From NCBI RefSeq assembly GCF_014199195.1, contig NZ_JACIJE010000001.1, positions 620,001 through 684,000 on the forward strand: a stretch of DNA of 64,000 nucleotides, given 5' to 3'. The stretch's first letter is position 1; the number at the start of each line of letters is the position of its first letter. Shown one piece after another: positions 59,617 to 64,000 of this stretch. This stretch comes from Neoroseomonas alkaliterrae (lineage in GTDB: Bacteria > Pseudomonadota > Alphaproteobacteria > Acetobacterales > Acetobacteraceae). The translations under genes were made by a program, and so were the position numbers. Under the pieces are notes generated by a model. The model was not told the origin of the DNA. It did not search any database and was given only the letters and a program-made list of their open reading frames with translations.

Positions 59617-60386
59617 TGGCCTACAGACCCTTCGACCTGACCGGCAAGGTCGCGCTGGTGACCGGCGGCAATTCCGGCATCGGCCTCGGTATGGCGCGGG
59701 CGCTGGCGGAGGCGGGCGCGGATGTCGCGATCTGGGGCACCAACGCGGCGAAGAACGCCGAGGCCCTGGCGGCGCTCTCGGCCACCGGCGTGCGCGCGCA
59801 TGCCGAGATCTGCGACGTGGGCGATGAGGCCGCTGTGGAGGCGGCCTTCGCCGGCACGCTCGCCACGCTGGGGCGCGTGGATGCCTGCTTCGCCAATGCC
59901 GGCACCTATGGGCGCAAGATGCGCTTCACCGAGCTCGACAGCGCCGAATGGCACCGCGTGACGCGGGTCAACCTGGACGGCGCCTTCCACACGCTGCGCG
60001 CGGCGGCGCGGCACATGGTCGAGCGCGGCGGCGGCGGCGTGCTGGTGGGCACGGCGTCCCTCGCCGCGATCGAGGGCGCCGCGCGCAACGCGCAGTATGC
60101 CGCGACCAAGGGCGCGATGGTGGCGATGATCCGCGCGCTGGCGGTGGAACTCGCACGCCACGGCATCCGCGCGAACGCCGTCCTGCCCGGCTGGATCGAG
60201 ACGGCAATGACCGCCGGCAGCGTGGCCGATGAGCGTTTCGCCGCTGCCGTGCTGCCGCGCATCCCGGCGCGGCGCTGGGGGACCGGGGCGGATTTCGGCG
60301 GGATCGCGGTGTATCTCGCGAGCGACGCCTCGGCCTACCATTCGGGCGATTGCCTCGTGATCGACGGCGGGTATTCGCTGTTCTAG
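59616..60386 (+). CDS. short-chain dehydrogenase/reductase (SDR)
   Basis: A 256-residue classical SDR: TGGNSGIGLGMA, NAG in FANAGTYG, Ser in GTASLAA, YAATKGAM (Tyr and Lys) and PGWIETAM. NAD(P)-dependent oxidation of a secondary alcohol. Translationally coupled to the hydroxyacid dehydrogenase. The substrate is unknown. Confidence 0.9.
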   Translation: MAYRPFDLTGKVALVTGGNSGIGLGMARALAEAGADVAIWGTNAAKNAEALAALSATGVRAHAEICDVGDEAAVEAAFAGTLATLGRVDACFANAGTYGRKMRFTELDSAEWHRVTRVNLDGAFHTLRAAARHMVERGGGGVLVGTASLAAIEGAARNAQYAATKGAMVAMIRALAVELARHGIRANAVLPGWIETAMTAGSVADERFAAAVLPRIPARRWGTGADFGGIAVYLASDASAYHSGDCLVIDGGYSLF

Positions 60387-60477
60387 GGATGCCGCTTCGG
60401 AACCGGTCCATGCCGCGCCGCCGAGGAGGCGCCGATGTGGATCACGCTGTCCGGCGCGGTGGGTCGCCACTGCACAC

Positions 60478-60493
60478 GGTCCACACTTGGACC
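60478..60493 (+). terminator. hairpin after the SDR gene
   Basis: GGTCCA-CACT-TGGACC, a perfect 6-bp stem followed by TTG, in the 200-base convergent gap 60387-60587. No gene is seen in that gap. Confidence 0.45.
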
Positions 60494-60587
60494 TTGCGTC
60501 TGCCGGCGTCGCGCGTGGGGCTCGCGGGGTGTCCGCGACCTACCGGCCCTTCTCTGCAGCGCGCCTGCCTCAGCCTCGCGGCGCGGC

Positions 60588-61226
60588 TCATCCCGCGCCC
60601 GGCAGCGCGCGATAGGGCAGCGGCGCGAAGCGCGTGCCGTGCAGCGTGACCTCCTGCCAGACGCCGCCGGTCACATACGGGTCCTCGGCCATCCAGGCGC
60701 GCGCCGCGTCGTCGGTCGCGTGGCGCGTCACGGCGATCGAGCCGCGCATCGTGCCGGATTCGTCCAGCACGGCCCCGCCCATCGCCAGCGTGCCGTCCGC
60801 CGCCGCCGGGCGGGCGCGCGCCAGATGCGCCTCACGCACGGCCATGCGGCGGGCGGGCGCTCCCGCATCCGTGCCGTCGCGCGCGATGATGACGGTGTGG
60901 GTGCGGGTCGGCGAAACCGCCTCGCCGGGCTGCGGCAGCGGGCGGTAGGGCAGTGGCGCGAGGCGGAAGGGGTGGGCCTCCCACCGCGCCCAGACGCCCT
61001 CGGTGGCGAAGGGCTCCTCGGCGAGGTAGGCATCGAGCCCCGCCCGGTCCGGCACCTCGAGGACCATCAGCGAGCCTGCGGGCCGCCAGTCCGGGGTGAA
61101 GAGCGGCACGCCGAGCGCGAGCCGCCCCTCCTCGGCCCAGCGCGTGATGACGGCGAGGTGCCGCTCGCGCGAGGCCGCACGGCGCGCCGGATCCGGCCCG
61201 TCCCAGGCGATGACGGCGTAGCCCAT
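60588..61226 (-). CDS. tandem YCII-domain protein
   Basis: A 212-residue protein made of two YCII-like (ferredoxin-like) domains: the first, res ~1-100, with AVIAWDGPDPARRAASRERHLAVI and GSLMVLEVPDRAGLDAYLAEEPFATEGVW; the second, res ~110-212, with HTVIIARDGTDAGAPARRMAVREAHL and SIAVTRHATDDAARAWMAEDPYVTGGVW. Each half ends with the same FxLAPLPYRPLP tail. YCII proteins are small enzymes or binders of unknown chemistry. ATG 61226 behind GGGGGGAA. Next to phaB. Confidence 0.85.
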   Translation of the reverse strand: MGYAVIAWDGPDPARRAASRERHLAVITRWAEEGRLALGVPLFTPDWRPAGSLMVLEVPDRAGLDAYLAEEPFATEGVWARWEAHPFRLAPLPYRPLPQPGEAVSPTRTHTVIIARDGTDAGAPARRMAVREAHLARARPAAADGTLAMGGAVLDESGTMRGSIAVTRHATDDAARAWMAEDPYVTGGVWQEVTLHGTRFAPLPYRALPGAG

Positions 61227-61276
61227 GCGGTTCCCCCCCCCGATGGCGGCGCCGGCCGCGTCAGCCGGCCGGCGCC

Positions 61277-61999
61277 TCAATACATATGCTGCCCACCATT
61301 GATGGAGAGCGTCGAGCCGGTGATGAAGTCGGCGTCATCGGCGGTCAGGAACACCACGCCGCGCGCGATGTCCTGCGCGCGGCCGAGCCGCCCCACGGGA
61401 ATGCGCGCGATGATCTTCTCGAGCACGTCGGGCGGAACGGCGCGCACCATCTCGGTGTCCACATAGCCGGGCGCGATGGCGTTGACGGTGACCTGGCTGC
61501 GCGCGCCTTCCAGCGCCAGCGCCTTGGTGAAGCCATGGATGCCAGACTTCGCGGCGGCGTAGTTCACTTGGCCGTACTGCCCCGCCTGCCCGTTGATCGA
61601 GCCGATGTTGACGATGCGGCCGAACTTGCGCGCCGTCATGCCGTCCCATGTCAGCTTGCACATGTTGTAGCAGGAGCCGAGGTTGGTATCGATCACCGCA
61701 TCCCACATCTCGCGCGTCAGGCGCTTCATCGTGGCGTCGCGGGTGATGCCGGCGTTGTTGACCAGGATCTCGATCGGCCCGACCTCGGCCTCGATGCGCT
61801 TCACGGCCTCGGCGCAGGCGTCGAAGTCGGCCACGTCGAACTTGTAGCAGGGGATGCCGGTGCGGTCGGTGAAGGCCTTGGCCGCCTGGTCGTTGCCGGC
61901 ATAGGAGGCGACGACCTTGCGCCCCGCGGCCTGCAGCGCCTCGCTGATCGCCGCGCCGATGCCGCGCTGGCCCCCGGTGACAAGTGCGACGCGTGCCAT
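61277..61999 (-). CDS. phaB: acetoacetyl-CoA reductase PhaB
   Basis: A 240-residue SDR of the PhaB type, making (R)-3-hydroxybutyryl-CoA with NADPH for polyhydroxybutyrate. TGGQRGIGAAI, NNAGITRDATMKRLTREMWDAVIDTNLGSCYNM, NIGSINGQAGQYGQVNYAAAKSGIHGFTKALALEGA and LSINGGQHMY are diagnostic. A strong GGAGG precedes the ATG. No phaA or phaC lies in the window. Confidence 0.93.
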   Translation of the reverse strand: MARVALVTGGQRGIGAAISEALQAAGRKVVASYAGNDQAAKAFTDRTGIPCYKFDVADFDACAEAVKRIEAEVGPIEILVNNAGITRDATMKRLTREMWDAVIDTNLGSCYNMCKLTWDGMTARKFGRIVNIGSINGQAGQYGQVNYAAAKSGIHGFTKALALEGARSQVTVNAIAPGYVDTEMVRAVPPDVLEKIIARIPVGRLGRAQDIARGVVFLTADDADFITGSTLSINGGQHMY

Positions 62000-62191
62000 G
62001 CCTGCTCTCCTCCCGTTTGCGGATGCGCGGTCCCTCGCATGCCTGCGGACCGGCGATCCTTGCGGATGATCAAAACCCGTCGCGGCGCGGCGCGCCAGCG
62101 GAAATCCATGCGGGGCGAAAGAAGCGCGTCGGCGGCCGCTCTCGCCGCGGTGCCGCCGCGCGCGGCGCGCCGCCCCGCCTTCCGCGGCGTG

Positions 62192-63151
62192 TCAGCCCGG
62201 CGTCGCCCCCGAGGCGCGGACCACCGGCGCACAGGCGGCGATCTCGCTGCGCACGAAGGCCTGCGCATCGTCGAGGAAGCGCGTGCCGGGCAGCGTCGAG
62301 GTCTCGGCATAGCGGCGCGCCACGGCGGGCGCGGCGATCGCCTCGCGGATCGCGCCCGCGAGGCGTTCCTGCAGCGGGCGCGGCGTGCCGGCCGGCGCGG
62401 CGATGCCGGCCCAGCCATCGGCGACGATGTCGGGGAAGCCGGATTCGACGAAGGTCGGCACCTCGGGGAAGTCGGGCACGCGCTCGCGCGTCGTGAAGGC
62501 GATGACGCGCAGCGAGCCGGCGCGGATATAGGCCGAGGCCGCGGTCAGGCTGTCCATCACCGAGGGCACCACGCCGGCGATCGCGTCGGTCGCCGCCTGC
62601 GCGCCGCCGCGATAGGGGATGTGCTGCAGCTCGAACCCGGCGGCCTGGGCGAGGCGCAGGCCGATCAGATGCGGCACCGAGCCGATGCCGCTGGTGGCGT
62701 AAGCGAGGCCGGGCGGGCGCTTCGCCGCGGCGATGAAGTCGGCCACCGTGCGGATCGGCTGCGCCGGATGCACCAGCAGCAGGTAGGGCGTGCCGAGCAT
62801 GATGGCGATGTGCGCGAAGTCGCGGTCGGCATCCCACTGGATGCGGTCGCGATAGAGCGTGTGCCCGACCGCCATGCCCGAGATGGTGGAGACGAGCAGC
62901 GTCTGCCCGTCCGGCGCGGCGCGCGCGACGAGGCCCGTGCCGAGAGTCGCGCCCGCGCCGGGCCGGTTCTCGACCACGATGGTGGTGGAAAGGCGCCGGG
63001 CCATCTCGTCGGCGATCAGCCGGGTGATGATGTCGGTGGTGCCGCCGGGAGCGAAGGGCACGATGATGCGCACCGGCCCCGGATAAGGCTGCGCGAGCGC
63101 AGGTGTTGCGAGCAGCGCGGGGCTGGCGAGGACGGCGCGGCGGCGCAGCAT
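62192..63151 (-). CDS. Bug/TctC family tripartite tricarboxylate-type solute receptor
   Basis: A 319-residue periplasmic receptor with an RRR-containing signal peptide (cut near ALAQP). VRIIVPFAPGGTTDIITRLIADEMARRL, VVENRPGAGATLGTGLVA, YATSGIGSVPHLIGLRL, LQHIPYRGGAQAATD and GWAGIAAPAGTP are Bug features. GGAG lies eight bases before the ATG. No TctA/TctB genes adjoin. Only moderately close in sequence to the other Bug protein, so likely a different ligand. Confidence 0.92.
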   Translation of the reverse strand: MLRRRAVLASPALLATPALAQPYPGPVRIIVPFAPGGTTDIITRLIADEMARRLSTTIVVENRPGAGATLGTGLVARAAPDGQTLLVSTISGMAVGHTLYRDRIQWDADRDFAHIAIMLGTPYLLLVHPAQPIRTVADFIAAAKRPPGLAYATSGIGSVPHLIGLRLAQAAGFELQHIPYRGGAQAATDAIAGVVPSVMDSLTAASAYIRAGSLRVIAFTTRERVPDFPEVPTFVESGFPDIVADGWAGIAAPAGTPRPLQERLAGAIREAIAAPAVARRYAETSTLPGTRFLDDAQAFVRSEIAACAPVVRASGATPG

Positions 63152-63231
63152 GTGCGGGGCTCCGGGGCGGGGAACGATTGCGCGACAGTATCGCGGCGCC
63201 GCCGGCGCGGGGAAGCGCTCCGCCTGCGGCG

Positions 63232-63251
63232 GGCCGGCCCGAAGGCCGGCC
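63232..63251 (-). terminator. UUCG-tetraloop terminator of the lipoprotein gene
   Basis: On the minus strand GGCCGGCC-TTCG-GGCCGGCC gives an 8-bp stem closed by C(UUCG)G, a very stable tetraloop, ten bases past the stop at 63261. Confidence 0.6.
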
Positions 63252-63260
63252 TCCGCGGCA

Positions 63261-63926
63261 TCAGCGGCGGCGGGCGGACGGCGCGACGACCGCGGCGGCG
63301 CGCTGGCGATCGAGCGCGGCGAGGTCCTCGGCCTCGTAGCCGCGCAGCGTGGCGGCGGAGTCGATCATCGCCTCCTGCGAGCGCGTCGCGCGGGCGATCG
63401 GCTCGGCCCATCCGGCGCGGATCGCCTGCGCGCGCTGGGCGAACCAGGCGTCGCGCTCGGCGGCGGAGGCGAAGCTCGCCGGTGGCAGCGCGACGGTCAC
63501 GTTCTCGAAGCGGCGGACGCGGCCGGTGGCGATGTCCTCGCGGTGGTTGATCGCGCCGAAGGGCCCGGTGGGCTGGTGGTGATGCAGGCCGAAGTCGCGC
63601 AGCGGGCGCAGGGTGACGGTGGTGTCCATGCGGCCCGGCGCCGAGCAAGTGACCTGCGCCGGGCTGTTGCCGCGGGCGAGCTGCACATTGCCGGGGGTGG
63701 CGGCGATGCGGGCGACCTCGGTCCCGTCGCGCGTCACGATGCAGCGCGCGCCGGCCGGATCGGAGGAGACGGTGATGGTGCCGTTCCACGCCGCCGGCTT
63801 GGGCTGCCCATCCAGGGCGCGGTTGTCCACCTCGATATGGCGCGTGCCGCAGGCGCCGAGCAGCAGCAGGCCAAAGAGGGCGGGCGCGGCCGCGAAGCGG
63901 CGCATGGCGGTGGCATGGGGCGTCAT
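63261..63926 (-). CDS. PEGA-like lipoprotein, hypothetical
   Basis: A 221-residue protein with a lipobox signal (ALFGLLLLGAC). Residues ~45-105 (ITVSSDPAGARCIVTRDGTEVARIAATPGNVQLARGNSPAQVTCSAPGRM) resemble a PEGA-type surface beta domain. The C-terminal ~100 residues are helical (PASFASAAERDAWFAQRAQAIRAGW). Conserved hypothetical lipoprotein, likely in the periplasm or outer membrane. AGGAG precedes the ATG; a second ATG lies seven codons on. A promoter candidate lies upstream near the window end. Confidence 0.7.
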   Translation of the reverse strand: MTPHATAMRRFAAAPALFGLLLLGACGTRHIEVDNRALDGQPKPAAWNGTITVSSDPAGARCIVTRDGTEVARIAATPGNVQLARGNSPAQVTCSAPGRMDTTVTLRPLRDFGLHHHQPTGPFGAINHREDIATGRVRRFENVTVALPPASFASAAERDAWFAQRAQAIRAGWAEPIARATRSQEAMIDSAATLRGYEAEDLAALDRQRAAAVVAPSARRR

Positions 63927-63969
63927 GGGCGGGCGTTCTCCTGGGCTCCGGGCGGACTGGCCCGGAACG

Positions 63970-63998
63970 AATGTGTTGCCCGACCGTTAATGTGTAAA
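63970..63998 (-). promoter_or_regulatory. candidate promoter of the terminal lipoprotein gene
   Basis: On the minus strand TTTACA (63998-63993), a 17-base spacer and CACATT (63975-63970): 5/6 and 3/6 matches with ideal spacing, 44 bases before the ATG at 63926. Confidence 0.35.
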
Positions 63999-64000
63999 GA

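Overview
The window is about 64 kb of very GC-rich, densely coded DNA. Codons end almost always in G or C, neighbouring genes often overlap by 1-4 bases (ATGA, GTGA or TGATG junctions), and no gene-free stretch exceeds 300 bases. Two Bug/TctC-type solute receptors, a one-domain lipid A cluster (acyltransferase, waaA, lpxK), phaB and the general style point to an alphaproteobacterium, most likely Acetobacterales (Roseomonas-like). That placement is inference from gene content and composition. I see no rRNA, tRNA, insertion sequence, prophage or CRISPR array; the window looks chromosomal.

Layout. 0-6.4 kb: a truncated L,D-transpeptidase, a tiny proline-rich lipoprotein, a MbcA/ParS-type antitoxin with RES toxin, tadA, a DUF4214 protein, an orphan type VI sheath protein (TssC-like), an MFS exporter and a small conserved protein. 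6.5-11.0 kb: a PHO-box-preceded phosphonate/phosphite-type ABC transporter (two tandem binding proteins, phnC, two phnE), closed by a strong hairpin. 11.1-18.9 kb: an old-yellow-enzyme reductase coupled to a DUF2272 lipoprotein and an unrecognised 574-residue protein; divergently, an FAD oxidoreductase with two paralogous exported proteins; then a SYLF protein. 19.0-24.9 kb: histidine phosphatase, ABC-2 exporter, two degenerate EAL-like proteins and a Tim44-like protein. 24.9-38.5 kb: envelope and lipid genes (diacylglycerol-kinase-like, LpxH-like, glycosyltransferase, RND pump, lipid A acyltransferase, waaA, lpxK), trxA, a CmoB-like methyltransferase, a CoA-transferase/enoyl-CoA hydratase pair. 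38.7-53.2 kb: a catabolic region (zinc-ribbon protein, amine-oxidase-like FAD enzyme, crotonase, NIPSNAP, ThDP enzyme, IclR regulator, Bug receptor, cytosolic-looking solute-binding protein, GST, dienelactone hydrolase, MFS, arfB, split ThDP decarboxylase, hydroxyacid dehydrogenase, MmgE/PrpD). 53.3-58.6 kb: a putative cyclic-nucleotide module. 58.7-64 kb: hydroxyacid dehydrogenase, two SDR enzymes (one phaB), a double-YCII protein, a second Bug receptor and a lipoprotein.

Most interesting: 53.3-58.6 kb holds a class III nucleotide cyclase fused to TolB-like and TPR regions, co-transcribed with a vanadium-haloperoxidase/PAP2-like protein with a Ser-Asp repeat, and divergent from a cytosolic subtilase followed by a CRP-family regulator. 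Exact GTGA-N6-TCAC palindromes, the core of a CRP site, lie between the divergent genes and again just before the CRP-family gene. This looks like a self-contained cNMP signalling unit.
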